Positions 1-7,544 of a stretch of 64,000 nt of DNA are shown here, piece by piece; within the stretch, counting starts at the first letter, position 1; each line of letters opens with the position of its first letter. This DNA is from Caenispirillum salinarum AK4 (GTDB lineage: Bacteria > Pseudomonadota > Alphaproteobacteria > Rhodospirillales > Rhodospirillaceae), in NCBI RefSeq assembly GCF_000315795.1, contig NZ_ANHY01000017.1, forward strand, positions 174,821 through 238,820. Direction: 5' to 3'. Both the position numbers and the translations under genes were made by a program. Below the pieces are notes generated by a model. It was given only the letters and a program-made list of their open reading frames with translations. It searched no databases and was not told where the DNA came from.

Positions 1-1
1 A

Positions 2-34
2 GCCGCCGCCCTGTACGAAACCTTCATTTCCTGA
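2..34 (+). CDS. 3' end of an upstream gene (partial)
   Basis: The first bases read in frame as the last ten residues of a protein (ending YETFIS) and a TGA stop at 32-34, only 15 bases before the next start codon. The gene begins outside the window, so its product cannot be named. The close spacing suggests an operon with the arylsulfotransferase-like gene. It could be chance, since only ten codons are visible. Confidence 0.35.
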   Translation, partial: AAALYETFIS

Positions 35-49
35 CGGAGCGGCGACATC

Positions 50-1480
50 ATGGGGTATCGGGACATCGAGGACCCCGCGGAGCAGGGTGCGACCCGCATG
101 GCCCGCGGCCGGATGGAACCCTCAAAAATCGTGTTCCTGGCGGTCTCCGCCGCCACGGTGCTCGGCTTGGCCTTCATGATGGGGCTGTATTCCGGTGTCA
201 CCAGGAACGCCGCCTATAGCCTCGTGCGGACCATCAAGAACGACCTGACGCTCGTGATGGAGGAGAGCCCCAACGTCGTAGGCGCCGGGCGGCCCATCCA
301 TTTCCTTCAGCCGGCACGGCACAATGGCAGCGGGGTCACGGTTAACGCGGCGGCCGACGACGGGCGGCTGATCCTGCTCGCCGGCATGTTTGACAGCAAA
401 GACAACGAACTGCGGCTCATGCGTCGCGATGGCACCGTGGTCGCGCGCTGGCCGGTGCGCTTCTCAGAACATTTTCCCGATGCTTCGCATCTTCCGTCGG
501 CGCCGGCGACGGACTGGAACATCGACACCCACGGGGCGCTCATGCGGCCGGACGGATCGGTGGTGTTCAACTACGAGTACGGCGGCACAGTCAAGCTGTC
601 CCGCTGCGGTGATGTCGAATGGACGCTGGCCCACCCCACGCACCACTCCATCGAAGCGGCCGAAGGCGGCGGCTTCTGGATTCCCGGCCGGCGTTTTCTG
701 GGGCCCGACGACCCGGACGTCTTTCCGCCCCTGACGACGCGGAGCAACAACGAGGTGATCGAAGACGACCTGATTCTTCGGGTGTCGGAAGACGGCGCGA
801 TCGAAGAGCAGGTGTCGGTGACGGAGGTGCTGTTCGACAACGGGCTAAAGCCATTGATGACGGCGACAGGCTACAATTTCAACAACTGGCGCGTACTGAA
901 CGGCGAACTTGTGCATCTCAACAAGATAGCGGAACTGCCCAGTCACATGGCTCCGGCCTTTTCCGGTTTTGAGGCCGGCGATCTGGCGCTTTCGCTTCGG
1001 CAGCGAAACCTCATTTTTGTGGTCGACCCCGACGACTGGCGGGTCAAGTGGCACCAGGTCGGTCCGTGGGTGCGGCAGCACGATCCCGAGTTCAACGCCG
1101 ATGGCAGCATCAGCGTGTTCAACAACAATACCTATCGCACGGCGCTGAACGGCGACGACCACAGCGCACTCGACGCGCCGCGCGTCACAACGATCATGAA
1201 GGCGTTTCCGTCCGAGGGAGTCACGCGCACCGTGCTGGGCGAGCGTCAGGGGCAGGAGATGCTGTCCGTCATCCGCGGCAAGCTCGACCCAACCCCCAAC
1301 GGCGGCACTCTGGTCACCGAATTCGAGTCGGGCCGCGCTGTCGAGTTTGACGATAGGGGCAGGGTGGTCTGGGAATACATCAACCGCTACGACGAGGAAT
1401 GGGTGCTGGAAATAACCGAGGCGCGCAGCTATCCGGCTTCGTTCTTCACCGTCGACGATTGGTCCTGCCCCGGCCGTTAG
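50..1480 (+). CDS. Arylsulfotransferase (ASST)-like membrane-anchored protein
   Basis: The protein is 476 aa. After a charged N-terminus it has one hydrophobic segment at about residues 27-46, which looks like an uncleaved signal anchor placing the rest in the periplasm. The remainder resembles the beta-propeller ASST / arylsulfotransferase-like group, with repeated blocks such as RRDGTVVARWPV, WNIDTHGALMRPDGS and GTLVTEFESGRAVEFDDRG. True ASST enzymes transfer sulfate between phenols, but many members of this broad group have no known substrate and catalytic histidines cannot be assigned here. The ATG is preceded by a GGAG at 36-39. The family call is moderately sure; the activity is not. 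Confidence 0.6.
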   Translation: MGYRDIEDPAEQGATRMARGRMEPSKIVFLAVSAATVLGLAFMMGLYSGVTRNAAYSLVRTIKNDLTLVMEESPNVVGAGRPIHFLQPARHNGSGVTVNAAADDGRLILLAGMFDSKDNELRLMRRDGTVVARWPVRFSEHFPDASHLPSAPATDWNIDTHGALMRPDGSVVFNYEYGGTVKLSRCGDVEWTLAHPTHHSIEAAEGGGFWIPGRRFLGPDDPDVFPPLTTRSNNEVIEDDLILRVSEDGAIEEQVSVTEVLFDNGLKPLMTATGYNFNNWRVLNGELVHLNKIAELPSHMAPAFSGFEAGDLALSLRQRNLIFVVDPDDWRVKWHQVGPWVRQHDPEFNADGSISVFNNNTYRTALNGDDHSALDAPRVTTIMKAFPSEGVTRTVLGERQGQEMLSVIRGKLDPTPNGGTLVTEFESGRAVEFDDRGRVVWEYINRYDEEWVLEITEARSYPASFFTVDDWSCPGR

Positions 1481-1534
1481 CGGATACGCGGAGCCGCAAG
1501 GGGAGCGCACCGGCATCCGTGCCTCCCCCAACAC

Positions 1535-1562
1535 TCGACATCCGCACGGTGGCGGATTTAAT
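1535..1562 (+). promoter_or_regulatory. Candidate sigma70-type promoter for ileS
   Basis: TCGACA at 1535-1540 and TTTAAT at 1557-1562 are separated by 16 bases, about 75 bases before the chosen ileS start. The -10 element sits inside an inverted repeat, GCGGAT-5 nt-ATCCGC (1552-1568), which could bind a regulator. This is a sequence match only. Confidence 0.3.
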
Positions 1563-1635
1563 ATCCGCTCCCCATGTCGCACGCGGACACGGGCGCCATG
1601 ACGCGCGCCCTCAACCCAGGATGCCGGATCACCCC

Positions 1636-4600
1636 ATGACCAAGCACTACCCCGAAATCCAATCCAGCCCCAGCTTCCCCAAGCTTGAGGAAGAAATCCT
1701 CGAGACCTGGAAGCGGGACAAGATTTTCGAGCGGTCGGTGTCGCAGCGGTCCGGCGAGCAGGAGTTCGTCTTCTACGACGGCCCCCCGTTCGCCAACGGC
1801 CTGCCGCACTACGGCCACCTCGTGACGGGGTTCGTGAAGGACATCATTCCGCGCTTCCAGACCATGAAGGGCCACAAGGTCGACCGCCGCTTCGGCTGGG
1901 ACTGCCACGGCCTGCCGGCCGAGCTGACCACGGAAAAGGAAATCGGCGTCTCCGGCCGCCACGCCATCCTCGACTACGGCATCGGCAAGTTCAATGCGGC
2001 CTGCGAGACCTCGGTCATGCAGTTCACGGCGGACTGGGAATACTACGTCACCCGCCAGGGCCGCTGGGTGGACTTCGAGAACGACTACAAGACCCTCGAC
2101 ATCACCTTCATGGAATCGGTGCTGTGGGCCTTCAAGACGCTCCATGAAAAGGGCCTGGTTTACGAGGGCCACAAGGTCGTGCCGTATTCCTGGGCCGTGC
2201 AGTCGCCGCTGTCCAACTTCGAGACGCGCCTTGATAACTCCTACCGCGAACGCGAGGACCCGGCGATCACCGTCGCCTTCTCCCTGACTCCGAAGGACGG
2301 CGACAAGGCCCCCATGAAGGTGCTGGCCTGGACGACGACGCCCTGGACCCTGCCGTCCAACCTGGCGCTCGCCGTGGGACCGGAGATCGAGTACGCCGTG
2401 CTGGAGAAGGACGGCGAACACCTCGTCATCGGTGCCCAGACGCTCGCGCGCTACAAGAAGGAGCTGGGCGCGCTGGAGCAGGTGGGCACCATCACCGGCG
2501 CCGACCTCGTCGGCCGCACCTACGAGCCGCTGTTCCCCTACTTCAAGGACACCGAGAACGCGTTCCAGATCCTGGGGGCGGAGTTCGTCGACGTGGCCGA
2601 GGGCTCGGGCGTGGTGCACATGGCGCCGGGCTTCGGCGAGGACGACCTGATCGTCTGCGAGCAGTACGGCATTCCGCTGGTCGTGCCGGTGGACAACGAG
2701 GGCAAGTTCACCACCGAGGTGCCCGAGTACCAGGGCATGCTGGTGTTCGACGCCAACAAGCCCATCATCCAGGACCTGAAGGCGCAGGGCCGCGTCATCA
2801 AGCACGAGCAGTACCGCCACAACTATCCGCACTGCTGGCGCACCGACGAGCCCTTGATCTACAAGGCCATCAACAGCTGGTACGTGAAGGTCTCCGCCTT
2901 CAAGGACCGCATGGTGGAGCTGAACCAGGGCATCAACTGGATTCCGGGCCATGTCCGCGACGGCCTGTTCGGCAAGTGGCTGGAGAACGCGCGCGACTGG
3001 AACATCAGCCGGGCGCGTTTCTGGGGCACGCCGCTGCCCATCTGGAAGTCCGACGACCCGCGCTATCCGCGCGTCGACGTCTACGGCAGCCTGGATGACC
3101 TGGAGCGCGACTTCGGCGTGCGCCCGGACAACCTGCACCGCCCCTACATCGACGAACTGACCCGCCCGAACCCCGACGACCCCACCGGCAAGTCCACCAT
3201 GCGCCGGGTGGAGGACGTGTTCGACTGCTGGTTCGAAAGCGGCTCCATGCCGTTCGCCCAGGTCCACTACCCGTTCGAGAACAAGGAGTGGTTCGAGGAT
3301 CACTTCCCCGGCGACTTCATCGTGGAATACGTGGCCCAGACGCGCGGCTGGTTCTACACGCTGGTGGTGCTGGCGACGGCGCTGTTCGACAAGGCGCCGT
3401 TCCGCAACTGCATGTGCCATGGCGTCGTGCTGGACGAAAACCACCAGAAGTTGTCCAAGCGCCTGAAGAACTACCCGGACCCGGTGGAGGTCTTCAACAC
3501 CTACGGCTCGGACGCGCTGCGCTTCTACATGGTGTCCTCGCCCCTTCTGGTGGGCGGTGACCTCGCCATGCCCAAGGATGGCCGCGCCATCGCCCAGACC
3601 CAGCGGCAGGTGCTGATCCCGCTGTGGAATGCGTATTACTTCTTCACCCTTTATGCGAATGCCGAGGGCGTGAAGGCCGAGGCCGTGACCTCCAGCGAGA
3701 ACGTGCTGGACCGCTACATCCTGGGCAAGACCCGCCGCTTCATCGAGGACATCGAAAAGGCGCTGTCGGTCTTCGACATCCCCGGCGCCTGCGCGGTGGT
3801 GCCGCCGTTCATCGACACGCTGAACAACTGGTACATCCGCCGCTCCCGCCCGCGCTTCTGGGCGGAGAACGGGCAGGCCGACACGGCGGCGTTCAACACG
3901 CTCTACACCGTGCTGACCACCTTCTGCCGGGCCGCGGCACCCCTTCTGCCGTTCCTGACGGAGAAGATCTATCGCGGCCTGACGGGTGCGGAAAGCGTGC
4001 ATCTGGCCGACTGGCCCGATGCGTTCGCCCTGCCGGCGGAGGCCGACCTGCTGGAGACCATGGACCTGGTGCGCGAGATCGCATCCGGCACCCTGGCCCT
4101 GCGCGAAACGGCGGGCAAGCGCGTGCGCCTGCCGCTGCCGGAACTGACGGTCGCGGTCTCGGGCGTGGAGCGCCTGAAGGCGTTCGAGGACGTCATCAAG
4201 GACGAGGTGAACGTCAAGACGGTCACCTTCGACGACAATCCGCACACGTACGGTACCCAGTCCCTGCACGTGAACCCCAAGATCGGTGCGCGCATCGGCA
4301 AGGCCATGCGCGACGTCATGGCCGCCAGCAAGAAGGGCGAGTGGGCGTTCAAGGACGACGGCACGGTGGAGATCGCCGGGCAGGTCCTTTCGGGCGATGA
4401 CTTCAGCCTTCGCGTGCTGACGGCGGAAGGCGTGCACAGCCAGACCATCGCGCGCGGCCACGGCGTGGTGATCCTGGACGTGGAAACCACGCCGGACCTG
4501 GAGAACGAGGGCCTGGCCCGCGACGTCATCCGCCTGGTGCAGATGACCCGCAAGGAGGCCGACCTGCACATCTCCGACCGCATCGTGCTCACCATCGCCG

Positions 4601-4776
4601 CCGGTACGGCCCTGCGTCCGGCGCTGGAGCAGTTCGGCGAGACGGTCAAGCGCGAGACCCTGGCGGTCGACCTGCGCCTGTCCGACGACATGGACGGCGC
4701 GCATGTGGCCGAGCACCAGATGCAGGGCGAGCCGGTCAGGATCGGCGTCGCCAAGGCGGAGACGGCGGCCGCCTGA
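1636..4776 (+). CDS. ileS: Isoleucyl-tRNA synthetase, long eukaryal-type (IleS2)
   Basis: The protein is 1046 aa and charges tRNA-Ile with isoleucine in the cytoplasm. The class I HIGH motif is present as HYGH (residues 58-61) in the context GPPFANGLPHYGH, and the KMSKS loop is KLSKR at about 605-609, followed by LKNYPDP. The CP1 editing domain lies between them. Length, the HYGH context, KLSKRLKNYPDP and a C-terminus lacking the zinc-finger cysteines of the common bacterial enzyme all point to the second bacterial clade, which resembles the eukaryotic enzyme and is known for reduced mupirocin sensitivity. Start choice: ATG 1636 gives the family-typical MTKHYPEI; ATG 1621, five codons earlier, is also possible. 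A strong terminator follows. Confidence 0.95.
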   Translation: MTKHYPEIQSSPSFPKLEEEILETWKRDKIFERSVSQRSGEQEFVFYDGPPFANGLPHYGHLVTGFVKDIIPRFQTMKGHKVDRRFGWDCHGLPAELTTEKEIGVSGRHAILDYGIGKFNAACETSVMQFTADWEYYVTRQGRWVDFENDYKTLDITFMESVLWAFKTLHEKGLVYEGHKVVPYSWAVQSPLSNFETRLDNSYREREDPAITVAFSLTPKDGDKAPMKVLAWTTTPWTLPSNLALAVGPEIEYAVLEKDGEHLVIGAQTLARYKKELGALEQVGTITGADLVGRTYEPLFPYFKDTENAFQILGAEFVDVAEGSGVVHMAPGFGEDDLIVCEQYGIPLVVPVDNEGKFTTEVPEYQGMLVFDANKPIIQDLKAQGRVIKHEQYRHNYPHCWRTDEPLIYKAINSWYVKVSAFKDRMVELNQGINWIPGHVRDGLFGKWLENARDWNISRARFWGTPLPIWKSDDPRYPRVDVYGSLDDLERDFGVRPDNLHRPYIDELTRPNPDDPTGKSTMRRVEDVFDCWFESGSMPFAQVHYPFENKEWFEDHFPGDFIVEYVAQTRGWFYTLVVLATALFDKAPFRNCMCHGVVLDENHQKLSKRLKNYPDPVEVFNTYGSDALRFYMVSSPLLVGGDLAMPKDGRAIAQTQRQVLIPLWNAYYFFTLYANAEGVKAEAVTSSENVLDRYILGKTRRFIEDIEKALSVFDIPGACAVVPPFIDTLNNWYIRRSRPRFWAENGQADTAAFNTLYTVLTTFCRAAAPLLPFLTEKIYRGLTGAESVHLADWPDAFALPAEADLLETMDLVREIASGTLALRETAGKRVRLPLPELTVAVSGVERLKAFEDVIKDEVNVKTVTFDDNPHTYGTQSLHVNPKIGARIGKAMRDVMAASKKGEWAFKDDGTVEIAGQVLSGDDFSLRVLTAEGVHSQTIARGHGVVILDVETTPDLENEGLARDVIRLVQMTRKEADLHISDRIVLTIAAGTALRPALEQFGETVKRETLAVDLRLSDDMDGAHVAEHQMQGEPVRIGVAKAETAAA

Positions 4777-4873
4777 GCCGCTGCTCCGGGACAGTCCCTG
4801 TGAAGTGCGAAGCCCGGCGGTTGGGCCGACTCCGCAACGGCCGCGCCGCCGTCCATGGCTGCTCAAGAGAATG

Positions 4874-4909
4874 CCCCGCATGTCCAGGACGTGCGGGGTA
4901 TTTTTTTTT
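4874..4909 (+). terminator. Rho-independent terminator after ileS
   Basis: The 7-bp arms CCCCGCA and TGCGGGG extend inward with further pairing. They are followed by an uninterrupted run of T (4901-4909). This is the cleanest terminator in the window and closes the ileS transcript. Confidence 0.9.
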
Positions 4910-4938
4910 GAATCGTGAAAAATTCAGAAGTAAATAAA

Positions 4939-4971
4939 CAGCCGATCCGGAAAAATCGGCTGAATGGTTTT
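4939..4971 (+). terminator. Second hairpin downstream of ileS, possible tandem terminator
   Basis: CAGCCGAT (4939-4946) and ATCGGCTG (4955-4962) form a perfect 8-bp stem with an 8-base loop, followed by a short T-rich stretch. It lies 30 bases beyond the main ileS terminator in locally AT-rich DNA. Confidence 0.4.
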
Positions 4972-4998
4972 GTCAAATTCCCCGAGACGGAGATAGTC
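4970..4998 (+). promoter_or_regulatory. Candidate promoter for the DUF4203-like gene
   Basis: TTGTCA (4970-4975) and ATAGTC (4993-4998) are 17 bases apart. Transcription would begin near 5005, inside the long open frame but upstream of ATG 5116. That supports 5116 as the real start of the next gene. Confidence 0.3.
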
Positions 4999-5115
4999 TT
5001 TCCACGGGAAGACCTGATTCGCAGTCGCGGGCCGGCGCAGGGGAGAAGCGTCGGGTTTCGCAATGGTATGAGGGAAAGGCCGCTCGTCTTTCTTGTTCTT
5101 AAGGGGGGATCTGTA

Positions 5116-5838
5116 ATGAACGGGCTTGAGGATATTGTTTCCGCTACGGCTGATCTGATCACGAAAAACAACATTGTGATGTCGGCGATTTTTCTGCCGG
5201 CGGGTGTTGTTTGTCTGTTGTATGGCCTGAAGCTGTTCCACTTTATCATCGCGATTCCGGGCCTCGCCATCGGAGCCGTTCTCGGCTACATGGCGGCCGA
5301 TGTGCCGGGCGCGGTTGTCCTGGGCGTTCTCTTCGGTCTTTTGGCGGTCGTTCTGTTTCGCCTGGGGGTTTGGTTGAAGGGGGCGGCCCTCGGGCTTCTT
5401 CTCGCGATCTTCCTGGACAACTATTACGGCTGGGAGGGTGACTGGGTCTGGGTGGCGTATGTTTTCATCCCTCTTCTGTCGGGTGACCTCGCGCTGCGCC
5501 TGACCGACCTTTTGGCGATCATCACGACCTCGGCCACGGGAGCAGTGTTCGTGTCGTACGCCTTGGTGAACGGCTGGATGATCCTTAACGGCGGGCTGGG
5601 CTACACCTACGGCTTCCAGAAGTGGATCGGCATGATCGCCCAGGGGCTGGACCACCATGGGATTGAGGGAACGTTCCGCTATATTGCTTTCGAACTCATC
5701 GCCATCGCCGTTCTGTTCCTCTTTGGCGTCTTCTATCAGCTCAGGTTCAAGCCGAAGCGGGGCGCGGTCGAGCAGACCGACGACAAACCGGTCGTTCTGG
5801 AGAAGGTCGAGGCGGCCGATGCCGTGGGTCGGAAGTGA
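5116..5838 (+). CDS. DUF4203/TMEM198-like multi-span membrane protein
   Basis: The protein is 240 aa with about seven closely spaced hydrophobic segments and a charged cytoplasmic tail (RFKPKRGAVEQTDDKP). The repeated Gly/Ala/Leu-rich helices with GLKLFHFIIAIPGLAIGAVLGY early on resemble the DUF4203 / TMEM198 group of unknown function. The frame is open back to 4915, but ATG 5116 has a strong ribosome site (AAGGGGGG at 5101-5108). The 67 codons before it cross the second hairpin and the candidate promoter and have poor codon use. It stands alone on its strand between a terminator and a 412-bp gap. No function is assigned. Confidence 0.6.
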   Translation: MNGLEDIVSATADLITKNNIVMSAIFLPAGVVCLLYGLKLFHFIIAIPGLAIGAVLGYMAADVPGAVVLGVLFGLLAVVLFRLGVWLKGAALGLLLAIFLDNYYGWEGDWVWVAYVFIPLLSGDLALRLTDLLAIITTSATGAVFVSYALVNGWMILNGGLGYTYGFQKWIGMIAQGLDHHGIEGTFRYIAFELIAIAVLFLFGVFYQLRFKPKRGAVEQTDDKPVVLEKVEAADAVGRK

Positions 5839-6043
5839 CGCGGCGTCGGACGTGTCGCCGGTCAATGATCCGCGTGCCGGTGCAGCCGGTCGGGCTGGCT
5901 CTCCGGTGGGTGCCGTCCGGCCCGTGCGGCGACTCGGGGCAGGAACATGATGCCGGGTGGTGACCGCTTCGCCTAAGGTTCTAGTCCGAAGGGCGTGCAG
6001 AAAGCGGCAAGTCGCAGCCCTTCGATCCGTGCGAGAGGAGAAG

Positions 6044-6100
6044 ATGCAACGCAGAACAAAGGGTGGGCGTTTAAAATGTGGATCATTCCGACCGTGCTGA
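6044..6100 (+). CDS. Possible 18-aa basic leader peptide
   Basis: An ATG preceded by GAGAGGAGAAG opens 18 codons and a TGA. The encoded peptide is rich in Arg, Lys and Gly with two Cys, and uses AGA, ACA, TTA and CGA codons that are uncommon in this genome. Its stop codon overlaps the start of an inverted repeat. It could be a regulatory leader or a peptide substrate of the downstream ATP-grasp ligase, or it could be chance. Evidence is limited to the ribosome site and position. Confidence 0.2.
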   Translation: MQRRTKGGRLKCGSFRPC

Positions 6101-6116
6101 AATATTTGGATATTTC
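6099..6116. repeat. Inverted repeat upstream of the ATP-grasp gene, possible operator
   Basis: GAAATAT, a 4-base spacer (TTGG) and ATATTTC form a perfect dyad, extended on each side by a C-G pair and a G-T wobble. It is 135 bases upstream of the ATP-grasp start. It is an AT-rich palindrome in GC-rich DNA, as many repressor sites are. Confidence 0.35.
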
Positions 6117-6250
6117 GGCGCAATAGGCCTCCCCGGCCTTGCATCCGCGGCGCGCATCTCCCACCCTTGTCAGCAAGTCGCACCACGCCCGGGCGGTTTC
6201 TGGTGCATGGTCCATCGCGCCTGCCGCCCCGGCAAAACAGGGAGGACCCC

Positions 6251-7477
6251 GTGGCCGATACGGACCCGAACAAGAGCTATGTCGCCCTTTTTGGGTGGAG
6301 CCTGCGCGCTATCGCCGGCGTCGCCAAATTCAACCGCAAATACGTCGTCGTGGCGCCAAGCTGGGCGGAACAGTACGCCAAGGAAAACGACATCCCCTTC
6401 ATCGCCTGGGATTTCGAGCGCCTGAACGAACGCTCGTGGGAGATCGCCAAGATCCTCCAGGATGAAGGCGTCGAGGTCGCCGTGCCGCTTTACGAGGAAA
6501 CGGTGGAGTGGGCCGGTGCCGTGAACGCCGTGCTCCAGAACAAGCCGCGCCTTTTGTCCCAGGCCATGCTGTTCCGCGACAAGGCGCTGATGAAACGCCG
6601 CGCCCAGCTGGCCGGCATTCGCGTCGGCATCTTCGAGGAAGCGCATGACCGCGTGGACGTCGTCCGCTTCCTCAAGCGCGTCAACCAGACGCTGCTGAAG
6701 CTGGACGGCGACCCCAACGACCCGATCCACTTCAAGGCCTTCGACAAGGCGGGCTGCCTGGGGCACCGGGTCATCCGAACCGTCGACGATGTGGAGAACA
6801 TCTCCGACGACGAGTTCCCGGCGCTGCTGGAAAGCCATCTGGACGGTTGGGAGTTCGCCTGCGAGGTGTTCATCCACAACCGCAAGATCCGCTTCCTGAA
6901 CATCTCGGAATACGTCCACCTGGGCTACTCGGTGTTCATCCCGGCCAGCCCCAAGCTGGAGGCCTACCGCGAGCAGATCACGCGCGAGATCGAGAAGCTG
7001 ATCGAGGCCTTCGACATCGACTACGGCCTGATCCACCCCGAGTACTTCATCGCCAACGACGGCGTGATGTACTTCGGCGAGGTGGCCTACCGCGTGCCCG
7101 GCGGCAATGCCTTCGAGCTGATGGAACGCGCCTATGGCTTCAATGCCTATCAGGGGCAGGTCCTGGTCATGGACCCCAAGGCCACCGACGAGGAGATCGA
7201 GGCGTTCTTTCCCAAGGAGGTCGTGGACGCCAAGGGCCACGCCGGTTGCTTCCTGGTCTACCCGCGCCGGCGCGTCGTCTCGGAGATGCAGATTCCCGAG
7301 GAAACCGAGAACGACCCCTACTTCGAGTACCACGATCTGGCACCGCCCCTGGAACAGAAGGTTTCCAAGCGTGCCGCCTTCGGTAATCATTGGGGCACCT
7401 GCTATTTCTTCGGCCCCGACGCCGACAGGATGAAAGAGGTGCTGCTCGAGCAGGAAGAGCGCGACTTCTACACCTAA
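6251..7477 (+). CDS. ATP-grasp domain ligase of unknown substrate
   Basis: The protein is 408 aa. Residues 1-110 look like the pre-ATP-grasp fold. The central and C-terminal parts carry ATP-grasp features: the strand WEFACEVFIHNRKIRFL and the metal/ATP loop YFGEVAYRVPGGNAFEL, in which Glu277, Arg281 and Asn286 correspond to the Glu-x3-Arg-x4-Asn pattern of carboxylate-amine ligases. Such enzymes join a carboxylate (via acyl-phosphate) to an amine or thiol. The GTG start has GGAGG seven bases upstream; an upstream in-frame ATG (6167) lacks a ribosome site. A 67-base gap separates it from the next gene on the same strand, so the two probably form one transcript. The substrate cannot be told from sequence. 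Confidence 0.7.
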   Translation: MADTDPNKSYVALFGWSLRAIAGVAKFNRKYVVVAPSWAEQYAKENDIPFIAWDFERLNERSWEIAKILQDEGVEVAVPLYEETVEWAGAVNAVLQNKPRLLSQAMLFRDKALMKRRAQLAGIRVGIFEEAHDRVDVVRFLKRVNQTLLKLDGDPNDPIHFKAFDKAGCLGHRVIRTVDDVENISDDEFPALLESHLDGWEFACEVFIHNRKIRFLNISEYVHLGYSVFIPASPKLEAYREQITREIEKLIEAFDIDYGLIHPEYFIANDGVMYFGEVAYRVPGGNAFELMERAYGFNAYQGQVLVMDPKATDEEIEAFFPKEVVDAKGHAGCFLVYPRRRVVSEMQIPEETENDPYFEYHDLAPPLEQKVSKRAAFGNHWGTCYFFGPDADRMKEVLLEQEERDFYT

Positions 7478-7544
7478 GCGTCCGGGACACGGAGTTCCGC
7501 GGCGCCGGACGGAAGCCAAGCGCGCCACGGAGAGGGAGTGTTGC

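Larger units (their letters stand above)
5839..6250 (+). other. 412-bp intergenic region upstream of the ATP-grasp gene
   Basis: No full-size gene is supported here. It holds a possible 18-codon leader ORF (6044-6100) with a good ribosome site and a perfect 7-bp inverted repeat (6099-6116). Base composition is less GC-rich than the surroundings near 6040-6125. It probably carries the promoter and control region of the downstream two-gene unit. Confidence 0.5.

Noticed and set aside
1558..4881. 1107-codon minus-strand open frame
   Set aside because: It is antisense to ileS and has no domain-like sequence.
4915..5115. 67-codon N-terminal extension of the DUF4203-like protein
   Set aside because: It crosses a hairpin and a candidate promoter, has atypical codon use, and ATG 5116 has a far better ribosome site.
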